This document shows, piece by piece, positions 8,779 through 17,799 of a DNA stretch of 64,000 bases. Origin of the DNA: Streptomyces sp. PR69 (lineage in GTDB: Bacteria; Actinomycetota; Actinomycetes; Streptomycetales; Streptomycetaceae); contig NZ_JAOWCB010000020.1 in assembly GCF_026420845.1 (NCBI RefSeq), positions 45,903 through 109,902 on the forward strand. The letters run 5' to 3'. Under the pieces are notes generated by a model that searched no databases, was not told the DNA's origin, and saw only the letters and a program-made list of their open reading frames with translations. Within the stretch, counting starts at the first letter, position 1, and every line of letters begins with the position of its first letter. Made by a program: the position numbers and the translations under genes.

Positions 8779-10031
8779 CCGCGCGGGACGCCGGGCCGCC
8801 TCCCCTGGTGATGAAGTTCGGCGGATCGGCCTTCGCGGAACTCGACGGGTTCACCCGGGTGGCCCGGTACGCGGCGCGACGCCGCGCGGAGGAGGAGCGC
8901 CCGCTGGTCGTCGTCGTCAGCGCCATGTCCGGGACCACCGGCAGACTCCGCCGGCTCCTTGACTCACTGGCTCCCGATCCGCCCGCGGACGCCGCCGCCA
9001 TGCTGCTGACCAGCGGCGAGACGGTGAGCGTCGCCCTCCTCGCGGCGGCGCTCGACGCCGAGGGCGTCCCCGCCCGCCCGCTGGCGGCGACGGACACCGG
9101 GCTGCTCGCCGACCGGCTGTCCGACCGGGCACGTCTGCACCGCGCCGACCCCGGGCCGCTGCGCTCCGCCCTCTACGGCCTCGGCGGCGACGGCGGCCCC
9201 GACGGCGAGGGCGGCCCCGGCGGCGAGGGCGGCAGCCGGGTCGTGGTCGTACCGGGCGGACAGGCGGCCGACCCGGCCGGACGCACCGTCATGCTCGGCC
9301 GCAACAGCTCGGACCTCTCGGCGGTCGCCCTCGCGGGCGCGCTGGACGCCGCCGTGTGCGAGCTCTACTCCGACGTGCCCGGAGTGTGCACCGCCGACCC
9401 CTATCTGGTGCCGGACGCACGGACCCTCGACCGGATCGGCTACACGGGCCTGCGGCGGATGTCCCGCCACGGCGCGAAGGTCGTCCACGACAGCGCCGTC
9501 GACTGGGCCGAACGCACGGGCGTCCGGCTCCACTGCCGCCCCTTCCCCTGGACCGCGGGCCCGGACGCCGGAACCCTCGTGGCCCCGGACGGCCCGTCCG
9601 CGGCAGCGGTGATCGTGCACCAGACGGACGAGGTCTGGCGCTTTCGCACCCCCGCCGAGCGACGCCGCGCCGCCGAGGACCTCCACGCCCGCGAGCTGCG
9701 GACGATCCCGGTCGACACCAGAAGCGGCGCATATCTGGTGACCCCGCGCGAAGCCAACCCATCCCGGGGCCCCCTGGCCGCGGCCCGCCTCCACGACGAC
9801 CTGTGCCTGATCACCACCCTCCGCGAGGACGGCGCGGCCGACCGCATCCTCGTCCGCCGCGCCGACGCCGAGCGGGAGGCCCGCCGCTGCCACGACCTGC
9901 TGTACCCCCCGGAGCACCGCCCCTCGACGCGCACCGTGCCCCGCACGAAGCCCCGCTCTCCCCACAGCTCGGTCCTGGTCGCCGACCCGGCCGCGTCGCC
10001 GTCGCCGCTGCCGCCCGACGCTCCGATGTGA
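8766..10031 (+). CDS. Aspartokinase (divergent, pathway-dedicated)
   Basis: Aspartate kinase making 4-aspartyl phosphate from L-Asp and ATP. Seen: KFGGSAF at residues 17-23, VVSAMSGTTGRL, LTSGETVSVALL, the ATP-site stretch TVMLGRNSSDLSAVALA and YSDVPGVCTADP. The carboxy-terminal ACT regulatory pair of normal actinomycete aspartokinases is not recognisable: after about residue 290 the sequence is divergent and ends in a Ser/Pro/Arg tail. Loss of ACT control would free the enzyme from Lys/Thr feedback inhibition; this is inference. A Gly-rich insert is encoded by three 18-bp repeats (9183-9236). ATG 8766 overlaps asd by 13 bp; ATG 8811 is an alternative start. It is the immediate upstream step of asd. 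Confidence 0.87.
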   Translation: MAQLTARDAGPPPLVMKFGGSAFAELDGFTRVARYAARRRAEEERPLVVVVSAMSGTTGRLRRLLDSLAPDPPADAAAMLLTSGETVSVALLAAALDAEGVPARPLAATDTGLLADRLSDRARLHRADPGPLRSALYGLGGDGGPDGEGGPGGEGGSRVVVVPGGQAADPAGRTVMLGRNSSDLSAVALAGALDAAVCELYSDVPGVCTADPYLVPDARTLDRIGYTGLRRMSRHGAKVVHDSAVDWAERTGVRLHCRPFPWTAGPDAGTLVAPDGPSAAAVIVHQTDEVWRFRTPAERRRAAEDLHARELRTIPVDTRSGAYLVTPREANPSRGPLAAARLHDDLCLITTLREDGAADRILVRRADAEREARRCHDLLYPPEHRPSTRTVPRTKPRSPHSSVLVADPAASPSPLPPDAPM

Positions 10032-10144
10032 CGGGCTGATGGGACCTCAGCCCCCCCGGATGCTGAGACGCGATGCTGCGTCAGATGCTGGATTCCCCTA
10101 CCCTTTGTGCCTTCGGACAGCATCGGCAGGCTGAGGGGGGACCG

Positions 10145-12928
10145 ATGCCCGGGGGGGAACTGTCATGGTGGGGGCACCCGGTGACGGCTGCCTTCATCAA
10201 CCGTGACCGGCAGCTGGCCGTGCTTGACGGGTTACTCGCGGACACGGTGCGGGGGCAGGGGCGGATCGCGTCCATCGCCGGCCCCGCCGGGGTGGGAAAG
10301 TCCACGCTGTTACGCGAGCTGGAGCGGCGGGCCGCCACAGCTGCGGGCCGCCGCCGCTGCCGGGTGGTGCGTGTCCCGTGCTACGGCGAGATCGGGGAGG
10401 TCAACGCCTACGGGCCGTTTCTGGAGCTGCTCAGACTCCTCCAGCGGGCCCGGCGCAGCCGCGGGCGCAGAAGCGCTCGTGCCCTGCTGCGAGAGGCCCC
10501 GGATCTGCTGGCGCTCGTCCCGGGCATCGGCCGCATCCTGCAAGCCGGGGCCGTGGTCACGAAGGCCGCGTTCGACGCCGGGGGCGAGGGGGAAGTGCTT
10601 CCTTTGGCGGGGTCCGTCCGGCAGGCCGTCTGCGAAGCCGTGCTGCAACTGGCCCACAGACGGCGCCCGCTGGTCGTGGCCATCGACGACGCACACTGCA
10701 TCGACGTGAGTTCAAGTCTCGTCCTGCGCAGCCTGACCCGCCAGCTCCACGAGCACGCGCTCAGCTTCGTCGTCGCCTACCGGGCGGAAGAGGCCGGGCA
10801 CGGACACGCCCTGCTGAAGGTCCTCGCGGACGCCGAGACCACCGGACGGCACACCTCCATGCCCCTGGACGGCTTCTCCCGGCAGACGGTTTCGGACTAT
10901 CTGTCCTGGCGGTTGCAGAGGCGGAGTCACGACGCCGCGGTCGACTGGCTGCTGCGCCTCACCGGCGGCCACCCGATCTTCCTCGACCAGTACCTCACCC
11001 TGCTGGAGGAGCGCTCCGCACTCAGCGCTCTGGCGGCACTGCGGTCACCGGACACCACGGAGCTGGTCCTTTCCCCGGGGACGCCCTCCCGCGGTCTCTC
11101 CCTCCTGCCCGCCACGGTGGAGAGCGTCCTGCATGAACGCACCAAGGACATCGACCCCGAGACCCGGCTGCTGCTGACCATCGGCGCCACCCAGGGCGAG
11201 CAGTTCATGTCGGCGGTTGTCCAGAAGCTGTCGGGACAGGGCCGGGACGAGGTGCTGGACCGGCTCTACCGGGTACACCAGGACTACGGCGTCATCCGGC
11301 CGACACCCGCGCCCCCCTGGGTGACGGCGAGCGGCTCGGATTACTACGCGTTCGAGCATGCCCTGCTCCGGCTGGCGTTCTACGAGTTGCAAAGCCCCCA
11401 GACCAAGCGGGACCGGCATGCCGCCATCGGGGCGATTCTCCAGCACATGAGGTCTCGCATACCCGGCATACCACAGGAGTTCGTTCTAGACATTTGTCAC
11501 CACTACCACCTGGGGCGGAAACCGATGACTGCGGCACAGCATGCCCTGCGCAGCGCCCGTGATCTGGCCACGCGAAGCTCTTCGTTCAGTGAAGCCGCCA
11601 GCCTCTGCCGGCGGGCTCTGGAGGAGATCCGGTCCGTGGTCCCGCCGTCCGGAGAGGCGGACCGCCTCCGTGTCGAAGCCATTGAGCTGCTGCTGGTCGT
11701 CACGGCCCTGCGCTGGCGCGGACGGTCGGACCTGCAGCGGCGCAGCGGTCTCGTCCTGGCGGAGCTCGCCTCTGAGGCGAGCGCGGCCGCCGAACGCACC
11801 GGAGATCCCGCCCTGCGCGCCCGTGCCCTCTTCCTGGAGGGCAAGACCCTGCTGCGCACCTCCGGCGTGGACGAGGCGCTGCCCCGGCTGCGGGAGGCCG
11901 TCACGCTCGCCGAGGCGGGCTGTGATGTCGTCACCCGGTTCATCGTCACCGCCGAGTACGGGCATCAGCTGGCCAAGCAGGACCTACGGGCCGGGCTGGA
12001 CCTGCTGCACCGCGCCGAAGCGCTGTATGACGGAAGCCCTGTGCTCTCCGCGAGCGACGACCCGACGGTCGCTCATATACTCGACGAGGCGCGGATGCAG
12101 CTGGGCATCAACAGCTTTGACGTCGGCGACTTCCAGGACGCCACGCGCCGCATCGACGCCTGCGTGAGCAGCCTGCGGGCCCGTGACCGACGTGCCGAGC
12201 TGGCCGGGGCGCTCAATTACCGGGCGCAGATCGAACTGGCCCTCGGCGAGCTGCCGCAGGCGGTCGTCTCGCTGCGTGAGGCCATCGCCTCCGAGGAGAG
12301 CCGGGACGAGGAGCGGACCGGCTGGTTCGCGTGGAATCTGGGACTGCTCGCCCGCACGCTCGCCCAGCAGGGCGAACTGGACGAAGCACGGCGGCTGGCC
12401 GACGCCGCCTGGGCGGACGCCCAGCGCCTCTGGCTGATCAACATCGTCCCGATCGTGCGCATCTTCCACGCTGAGGTGTCGATGCGGATGCTGCCCGACG
12501 CCGCCGCGTGGGACAGCGCCCACACCATGCTGAGGGCAGCGCTGGACGATGCTCGCAGCGGAGGGCTGCCGCGCAGCCAGGTCAACGCGCTTTCCCTGCT
12601 CGCCCGGTTGCGCCGCTATCACGGCGAGCCGTCGGAGGCCCTGCCGCTGAGCACGTCGGCAGTGGAAATCATGGAGCGCTGCGGCCCTTTGTCCACTGTC
12701 CGCAGCGAGGAGATCCTCTTTCACCATGCGTGGATTCTGCATGCCGACGGCAATGCCGACGACGCCCGTCACTGGCTGAATCGCGCCTGGGAGGAGATCC
12801 GGCGAAAATCCGCCTCGATCGCCCAGGAACCCGCGCGCCGGAGATTCCTCGAATCGGTTCAGCTGAATCGAGACGTAGCTCTCGCGCGCCGCCTCGGTTT
12901 CAATCGCCTCAGCGGATACGGCTGGTGA
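10145..12928 (+). CDS. Large AAA-ATPase/TPR regulator-like protein lacking a LuxR HTH
   Basis: Protein of 927 residues with the layout of LAL/SARP-type signal-transduction ATPases. An N-terminal AAA_16-like module shows Walker A GPAGVGKSTLL (about residue 48) and a Walker B-like VVAIDDAH (about residue 177). It is followed by about 550 residues of helical TPR-like repeats. Unlike LAL regulators, the C-terminus ends in NRLSGYGW with no LuxR helix-turn-helix, and no winged helix is visible at the N-terminus. ATG 10145 is chosen because TGAGGGGGGAC precedes it. Two early TTA codons (10232-10234, 10310-10312) point to bldA control. It may act with the LuxR or GlxA proteins; direct DNA binding is not supported by the sequence. 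Confidence 0.8.
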   Translation: MPGGELSWWGHPVTAAFINRDRQLAVLDGLLADTVRGQGRIASIAGPAGVGKSTLLRELERRAATAAGRRRCRVVRVPCYGEIGEVNAYGPFLELLRLLQRARRSRGRRSARALLREAPDLLALVPGIGRILQAGAVVTKAAFDAGGEGEVLPLAGSVRQAVCEAVLQLAHRRRPLVVAIDDAHCIDVSSSLVLRSLTRQLHEHALSFVVAYRAEEAGHGHALLKVLADAETTGRHTSMPLDGFSRQTVSDYLSWRLQRRSHDAAVDWLLRLTGGHPIFLDQYLTLLEERSALSALAALRSPDTTELVLSPGTPSRGLSLLPATVESVLHERTKDIDPETRLLLTIGATQGEQFMSAVVQKLSGQGRDEVLDRLYRVHQDYGVIRPTPAPPWVTASGSDYYAFEHALLRLAFYELQSPQTKRDRHAAIGAILQHMRSRIPGIPQEFVLDICHHYHLGRKPMTAAQHALRSARDLATRSSSFSEAASLCRRALEEIRSVVPPSGEADRLRVEAIELLLVVTALRWRGRSDLQRRSGLVLAELASEASAAAERTGDPALRARALFLEGKTLLRTSGVDEALPRLREAVTLAEAGCDVVTRFIVTAEYGHQLAKQDLRAGLDLLHRAEALYDGSPVLSASDDPTVAHILDEARMQLGINSFDVGDFQDATRRIDACVSSLRARDRRAELAGALNYRAQIELALGELPQAVVSLREAIASEESRDEERTGWFAWNLGLLARTLAQQGELDEARRLADAAWADAQRLWLINIVPIVRIFHAEVSMRMLPDAAAWDSAHTMLRAALDDARSGGLPRSQVNALSLLARLRRYHGEPSEALPLSTSAVEIMERCGPLSTVRSEEILFHHAWILHADGNADDARHWLNRAWEEIRRKSASIAQEPARRRFLESVQLNRDVALARRLGFNRLSGYGW

Positions 12929-12976
12929 CCGCCGGCCTGCGTACTGCCGCACACATCCGGATCAGGGAGGCTGTCG

Positions 12977-13717
12977 GTGCGATTGCACGAGCTGGAGGGG
13001 CGGCTTGCTGAAGCAGTGCGCTCTCATGAGAACGGCAGTGCCCAGGCTCTGTCGGATGCGATGCACGGCCTCACTGAAGCCGAGATGCCGCATACGCTCA
13101 TCCACAGCGTGCGGGCGACTCCCGAGCTTCTCTCGTCCGCCGCCGAACGCTCGTATCTCCATGCCAACGGCTTTACGAAGATTGTTCTTCTGGCCGGGGA
13201 GTCCTACAAATTGCGGCTTCATCTCTGGTGGCCGGGCGCCGCCTTTGGCGGTCGCGACGTCGAGGATATCCACGATCACCGCTGGGACTTCGCGTCCTGT
13301 CTGCTGGCCGGGTCATACAGATATCAGGAGTTCCATCCCGGCTCGGTAGGCTCTGGCTGCTCGGCGGAGACGTATCACGCGTACACCTACCGGTCACCTG
13401 GAGACGCTTCGTCCTTTCCGCTCACCTCGCTGGGCCGCCAGAGGCTGAGCTGCGTCTTCGACGCCACGCTCACGGCGGGCACTTCCTATGTGCTGCGGGC
13501 CGAGGTGCCGCACCGTGTGATCAACGACCCTGGGCGGTTCACGGCGAGCCTGATGCTTCAGTGCACGGCCCGCCGCTCACAGACCCATGTCTACACCGCC
13601 CGCGACCTGGGGCCCGGAGTCGACGTTCCGATCACCCGGCTGACCCCTGACGACCTTGACGAGCAGTTACGCAACTACCTGGCACACACGGGACGGCCCC
13701 CCGATGTCAGATCTTGA
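12977..13717 (+). CDS. Cupin-like metalloprotein of unknown function
   Basis: Protein of 246 residues with features of a cupin of the cysteine-dioxygenase kind. The HxH pair in VEDIHDHRWDF (His99, His101) and a later histidine in AEVPHRVIN (His179) could form a three-His metal site. Strand-rich sequence lies between them. GTG 12977 is well supported by AGGGAGG six bases upstream. A TTA codon lies at 13667-13669, shared with other cluster genes. It is encoded 48 bp after the ATPase gene and converges on the SDR gene, overlapping it by 11 bp. A thiol or amine oxygenase or an isomerase are possibilities; the substrate cannot be named. Confidence 0.7.
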   Translation: MRLHELEGRLAEAVRSHENGSAQALSDAMHGLTEAEMPHTLIHSVRATPELLSSAAERSYLHANGFTKIVLLAGESYKLRLHLWWPGAAFGGRDVEDIHDHRWDFASCLLAGSYRYQEFHPGSVGSGCSAETYHAYTYRSPGDASSFPLTSLGRQRLSCVFDATLTAGTSYVLRAEVPHRVINDPGRFTASLMLQCTARRSQTHVYTARDLGPGVDVPITRLTPDDLDEQLRNYLAHTGRPPDVRS

Positions 13718-14456
13718 GCAGCTGTCCGCCGTCGACAGCGATGATCTCCCCGCAGATGAAGGTCGTGCGGACGAGGAACGTGACCGCCTCGGCCACTTCT
13801 TCCACCGTGCCCAGCCTTCCCAGGGGGGTGGTGTCGATCGACCACTGAACCAGATCCTCACCGGCCGATCGCGTCAGCTCCGTATCGATATTCCCCGGAG
13901 CCACCGCATTGACCAGAACTCCCCGAGGACCGAGCTCGGCGGCCATGGCCCGCGTCACCGTGTTCACACCGGCCTTGGCAGCCGTATACGAGAGCACCGG
14001 GGCAGCGCCGTTGAACGAGTACGTCGTCGTGATGTTGACGATGCGGCCCCATCCGGATTCCACCATCGGCCGAGAGAAGGCGCGCATCCCATGAATGACC
14101 GATTCCAGATCCACAGCGAGCGTCCGTCGGATCTCATCCGGTTCCTGTACGTTCCACTCTCCTGGACGCAGGATCGTGCCCGCATTGTTGATCAGAATTG
14201 CGGCATGGCCGAGATCGCGCTCCACTTCCGTGCGCAGTTCCGTGAAACGGCCGGATTCGGCGGCTTCCACCTGGTAGGCAAAGGACTTGCGGCCCAGTGA
14301 ACGAATCTGCTCAACGACCTCTTCGGCCGACTCGCGTCGCTCGCGGTACGTCACTGCGACGTCGCAGCCGAGACCGGCCAGAGCCACGGCTGACGCGCGG
14401 CCGATCCCGCGTGAACTCCCGGTGACCACGGCCACCTTGCCATCGATATTCTCCAA
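13707..14456 (-). CDS. Short-chain dehydrogenase/reductase (FabG-like)
   Basis: Classical SDR of 249 residues reducing a ketone or oxidising an alcohol with NAD(P)H. Seen: the cofactor motif TGSSRGIG (residues 12-19), NNAG (90-93), the active-site YTAAK (Tyr157, Lys161), VNAVAPGNIDTE and a C-terminal GGQLLKI. The position that normally holds the catalytic serine (13 residues before the tyrosine) appears to be Thr144 in NITTTYS, an unusual but possibly functional replacement. It is transcribed opposite to the surrounding cluster genes and converges on the cupin-like gene. The 225 bp between it and the second cupin gene may hold divergent promoters. Confidence 0.92.
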   Translation of the reverse strand: MENIDGKVAVVTGSSRGIGRASAVALAGLGCDVAVTYRERRESAEEVVEQIRSLGRKSFAYQVEAAESGRFTELRTEVERDLGHAAILINNAGTILRPGEWNVQEPDEIRRTLAVDLESVIHGMRAFSRPMVESGWGRIVNITTTYSFNGAAPVLSYTAAKAGVNTVTRAMAAELGPRGVLVNAVAPGNIDTELTRSAGEDLVQWSIDTTPLGRLGTVEEVAEAVTFLVRTTFICGEIIAVDGGQLLKI

Positions 14457-14680
14457 TGGCCAACCCTCCCAGCGCTTTTCGCATCAGAGCGGCCCAAGGT
14501 ACTCCGTCCGCAGTGCCCGTGGGTGCGGTTCACCCTTTCGAGCTTGAACTCTTGCCGAGAATTGGCCGTTCCCCTCTCGCGATGCCCGTACGAAGGTCAC
14601 GCTGTGGCCGTTCGCTGACCGCAATCTGGTCATTTTCATCAACCCAACCACCAGCACAACCATCAACGAAGGCGGCTGTC

Positions 14681-15028
14681 TTGATCAATCGACTGAGCTC
14701 CGAAGCTCCTCGCTTCGCCGCGGACGACGCCATGACCATCACCGACCTCCTGCCCTCGACCGACTCACCCGACGTCAGCCTGGTGACCGGCCGCCTCAAC
14801 GGCCTCCACGCCCCCCGGGTGAACCATCGCAGCGCCAAGGTCTACCTGCTGCTCAGCGGCTCGCTGACCGCCAGGACCCCTGCCAAGGAGGTGTCACTCG
14901 AACCGCGTGACCTGCTGATGGTTCACCCGGGAGAGGAAGTGACGCTTGAGGGGGATGACGCCGATCTCGTCATCGTCTGCAGCCCGGGCTTCGACCCGGC
15001 GGACGAGAAGGAGACCCAGGCCGACTGA
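14681..15028 (+). CDS. Small single-domain cupin
   Basis: Short beta-barrel cupin of about 115 residues. Seen: APRVNHRSAKVYLLLSGSLTART, then LEPRDLLMVHPGEEVTLEGDD, the two motif strands of a conserved-barrel domain. Only one clear histidine from motif 1 (NHRSAKV) and one from motif 2 (MVHPG) are present, so metal binding is uncertain. The frame is open much further upstream, but that extension reads like noncoding DNA. TTG 14681 has GAAGGCGG in front; ATG 14732 is an alternative that would still keep the barrel. Divergent from the SDR gene. Function unknown; such proteins often act as isomerases, cyclases or ligand sensors. Confidence 0.65.
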   Translation: MINRLSSEAPRFAADDAMTITDLLPSTDSPDVSLVTGRLNGLHAPRVNHRSAKVYLLLSGSLTARTPAKEVSLEPRDLLMVHPGEEVTLEGDDADLVIVCSPGFDPADEKETQAD

Positions 15029-15047
15029 CCACCGCGCTGACCCGGCC

Positions 15048-15073
15048 GGCGGCGGACCCATGGGCCCGCCGCC
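15048..15073. terminator. Strong hairpin between convergent genes
   Basis: ggcggcgg (15048-15055) pairs with ccgccgcc (15066-15073) and the stem continues through ccc/ggg, leaving a tiny loop. It sits between the small cupin gene and the convergent amidase gene, as a bidirectional factor-independent terminator would, though no T-run is visible. Confidence 0.5.
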
Positions 15074-15121
15074 CCTGGCCGCGGCGGACCGTCTGCCCCG
15101 GCAGGGAGGAGTCCCGTGCCC

Positions 15122-16579
15122 TCAGCGCTTTTGCCCGGGGCGCGCGCACCCCGCCTGAGCGAGCAGCGCGGCCAGGTGGGTGACGGTGTGGTCGGCGAGG
15201 TAGGGGCCGATGATCTGGAGGCCCAGGGGCAGGCCGTCGGCCGTGCTGCCCGCCGGGAGGGTGGCCGCCGGGAGGTTCGCGGGGCCGGCGAGGTTGAGCC
15301 AGGAGGTCTGGTCCCAGTAGCTGCGGCGCTCACCGTCCACGGTGATGTAGCGCTCGGGGACGGGCACGCCGGTCTGGTCGGGCACGGCGGCCGTCGGGGC
15401 GGCGGGCGTGATGAGGACGTCCACGTCGCCGAAGTACGCCGCCCACTGCCTGCGCAGCTGCTGGCGTTCCTCGTTCGCCAGCAGCCAGTCCCGGTGCGGC
15501 ATGGTGCGGGCCCGCAGGTATGCAGCGCCGGGGTGGAGGTCGTCGGGGGCCAGGTCCCGCGCGGCCGCGAGCTCGCCGGCGAACGCCTCGGGGGAGGCGC
15601 TGGCGGACGAGCCCGCGAACATCAGGGTCTGGAAGAGCCGGTCGGAGGCGGCCATGCCGACCGGCCGCGTCGATTCGTCGACCTGGGCGCCGGTGTCGCG
15701 CAGGGTCTTGCAGACGCCTTCCAGCAGCGCGCGGGTCTCGGAGTCCACCGGGCAGTACGGGTCATCGGCCCAGATGCCGATGCGGTAGTCACGCAGCCGC
15801 TCGCGGCGGGGGGCGGGCAGCTCCAGCCGCCAGGCCGCGCTGTCGTCGGGGGACGGGCCGGCCAGTACGCCGAGGGCGAGATCGAGGTCGGCCGCGCTGC
15901 GTGCGACAGGGCCCACGGTGAGCATGTCGGAGGCCGACAGCCAGCCGGGCGGGCGGGGGATATGGCCGCGGGTCGGCACGATGCCGTAACTGGGGCGCAG
16001 GCTGTAGACGCCGCAGTAGTGGCCCGGCAGCCGCAGTGACCCTCCGAGGTCGCTGCCGATGCCCAGGGAGCTCAGCCGGGCCGCCACGGCCGCCGCCGCG
16101 CCGCCTGAGGAGCCGCCTGCGGTGCGCCGCGGGTCGTGCGGGTTGGGAGTGGCCCCGAAGAGCGGATTGCCGGTCTGGAGGTCCTGGCACATCGGCGGGG
16201 TGTTGGTCTTGCCCAGGATGACCGCGCCGGCCGCACGCAGCCGCGCCACGGCGTCGGCGTCCCGTGCGGGTATGTGGGCGGCCAGGTCTGCCGCTCCGCA
16301 CGTGGTGCGCAGCCCTTCGGTCTCCAGCGAGTCCTTGAGGACGATCGGCAGCCCGAGCAGCGGGCCGGGCGGCGGCCCGTCCGCCCGGCCCCGGGCCCGC
16401 CGCTCGTCCGCGGTCGCGGCCGCGGCCAGCGCGCCCTCGTGGTCGGCGGTGACGACCGCGTTGTACTCGGGGTGCCGGGCGATGCGCTCCAGATGCGCGG
16501 CGGTCAGTTCGCGGCTGGAGACCTCTCCGCTTTCCAGCGCGTGCAGTTGCTCGGAGGCGGAGTGGTGCGTCAGGTCCAT
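15122..16579 (-). CDS. Amidase-signature hydrolase
   Basis: Amidase-signature enzyme (485 residues) hydrolysing a carboxylic amide. Seen: the catalytic Ser-cisSer-Lys triad: Lys82 in LPIVLKDSLET, the GGSSGG loop at residues 155-160, and the nucleophile Ser181 in GSDLGGSLRLP. Length and order match the family. There is no signal peptide, so it is probably cytoplasmic. Its start overlaps the stop of the upstream membrane-protein gene by about 10 bp, so it is the third gene of an operon with the ImmA/IrrE peptidase and the MAB_1171c-like protein. The substrate is not predictable; GatA is unlikely because no GatB or GatC is nearby. Confidence 0.92.
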   Translation of the reverse strand: MDLTHHSASEQLHALESGEVSSRELTAAHLERIARHPEYNAVVTADHEGALAAAATADERRARGRADGPPPGPLLGLPIVLKDSLETEGLRTTCGAADLAAHIPARDADAVARLRAAGAVILGKTNTPPMCQDLQTGNPLFGATPNPHDPRRTAGGSSGGAAAAVAARLSSLGIGSDLGGSLRLPGHYCGVYSLRPSYGIVPTRGHIPRPPGWLSASDMLTVGPVARSAADLDLALGVLAGPSPDDSAAWRLELPAPRRERLRDYRIGIWADDPYCPVDSETRALLEGVCKTLRDTGAQVDESTRPVGMAASDRLFQTLMFAGSSASASPEAFAGELAAARDLAPDDLHPGAAYLRARTMPHRDWLLANEERQQLRRQWAAYFGDVDVLITPAAPTAAVPDQTGVPVPERYITVDGERRSYWDQTSWLNLAGPANLPAATLPAGSTADGLPLGLQIIGPYLADHTVTHLAALLAQAGCARPGQKR

Positions 16580-17796
16580 GAAGGAGCGGCTTCCTGTGCG
16601 TCGGGTGCGGCGGGTGCGGAGGTGAAGTGGACGGCGATACGGAGCAGCGCGCGCACATCGTCATCCGGGGTGCGCACGTCCTCCCGGGTCGCGGCGTCGG
16701 CGTATTCGGTCGGGCGCTGCGGGGATTCGCCGCGGCTGTAGGCGGCGAGCGCGGCGCGCAGCTGGTCGGCGGTGACGGCGTCGGCCAGTTCGACGCCGGT
16801 GAGACCGGCGGCGCGACGGCGCTGCTCGGCCGCGCTGCGTACGGATTCGTCCAGATGCTGCTGCAGGGCCCATTGGCCGTCCCGTATCTCCACGGCGCGG
16901 CGGTACAGCCGCCAGGTGATGTCCCAGACGCGCAGCCCGGTCACGGCGTCGGCGCGGGAGGGCTGGAGGGCGATCGTGGGCATGGCGTGGTGCACGGCCT
17001 TCCACAGAGGGGCCAGCCGCCGGTAGTCGCGGTGCGCACGCAGCCAGGCGCGTGTCTGCGGGACGGCGTGTACGGCGAGCGTCGGGATGAAGAACCCGGC
17101 AAGCGTGAGCGTGGTGCCGCCGTCCGCGCAGATCCACGCGAAGTTCTCGGCGGCCGCCGACGGAGGGGTGAGGTCCAGCAGGGAGGAGCCGACTCCGGCG
17201 AGGCGTACGCCGCTGTAGCCGAAGGTCAGCACCGCGCCGACGCCCACGACCCGCAGCCCGCGGGCGACCCACACCTGGTCCGTACGGCGGGCGGCCGTCC
17301 AGCAGCCCACGGCGAGCACGGTTTCGCCGATGGTGTAGGCGACGATGTAGAGCGTCAGATACGCCTGATACGCGCCGGTGTGCAGATAGTTGGCGGTGAA
17401 ACCCTGCGGCGTCGACCGGCCGGCCGGGGTGAGCTGGAAGAACAGCACCGCCAGGGCCAGGATGACCACGGCCCCCGCCGCCAGGCACAGGCGCGCCCGC
17501 TTCCGTGCTTGCTCCGGGGGCAGCGCCCAGTAGGCGAGGACGACCGGCTGGAGGGCCAGCAGTGCGACCACGGAGCCGAACGCTCCGAGGATTCCGGTGG
17601 AGGGCCGGCCGGTGATGTCGTCCAGGAGCCGCCAGACCGGCTCCAGGGACACCAGGAAGGAGAGGGCGGAGAAGCCGTAGACACCGGCGAGCGCGGCCAG
17701 CGCGCGGTCCTGGCGCAAGTGCCGCGGGGGCCAGCACAGCAGCAGGAAACCGGTGACGGCCAGCGCCAGGCATATGGGATGGAGGATTTGCTGCAC
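16570..17796 (-). CDS. MAB_1171c-like multi-helix membrane protein
   Basis: Membrane protein of 408 residues. The first 260 or so residues contain about seven hydrophobic helices (for example ICLALAVTGFLLLCW and GAVVILALAVLFFQL). The remainder is a soluble, Arg-rich helical tail with the conserved-looking RVWDITWRLYRRAVEIRDG segment. This layout and its pairing with an ImmA/IrrE peptidase match the MAB_1171c/DUF6545 family of putative transporters common in Streptomyces; the biochemical role of the family is unknown. The GTG start lies only three bases after the TAA of the peptidase gene, and its stop overlaps the amidase start, so the three are one operon. Confidence 0.85.
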   Translation of the reverse strand: MQQILHPICLALAVTGFLLLCWPPRHLRQDRALAALAGVYGFSALSFLVSLEPVWRLLDDITGRPSTGILGAFGSVVALLALQPVVLAYWALPPEQARKRARLCLAAGAVVILALAVLFFQLTPAGRSTPQGFTANYLHTGAYQAYLTLYIVAYTIGETVLAVGCWTAARRTDQVWVARGLRVVGVGAVLTFGYSGVRLAGVGSSLLDLTPPSAAAENFAWICADGGTTLTLAGFFIPTLAVHAVPQTRAWLRAHRDYRRLAPLWKAVHHAMPTIALQPSRADAVTGLRVWDITWRLYRRAVEIRDGQWALQQHLDESVRSAAEQRRRAAGLTGVELADAVTADQLRAALAAYSRGESPQRPTEYADAATREDVRTPDDDVRALLRIAVHFTSAPAAPDAQEAAPSWT

Positions 17797-17799
17797 GGC

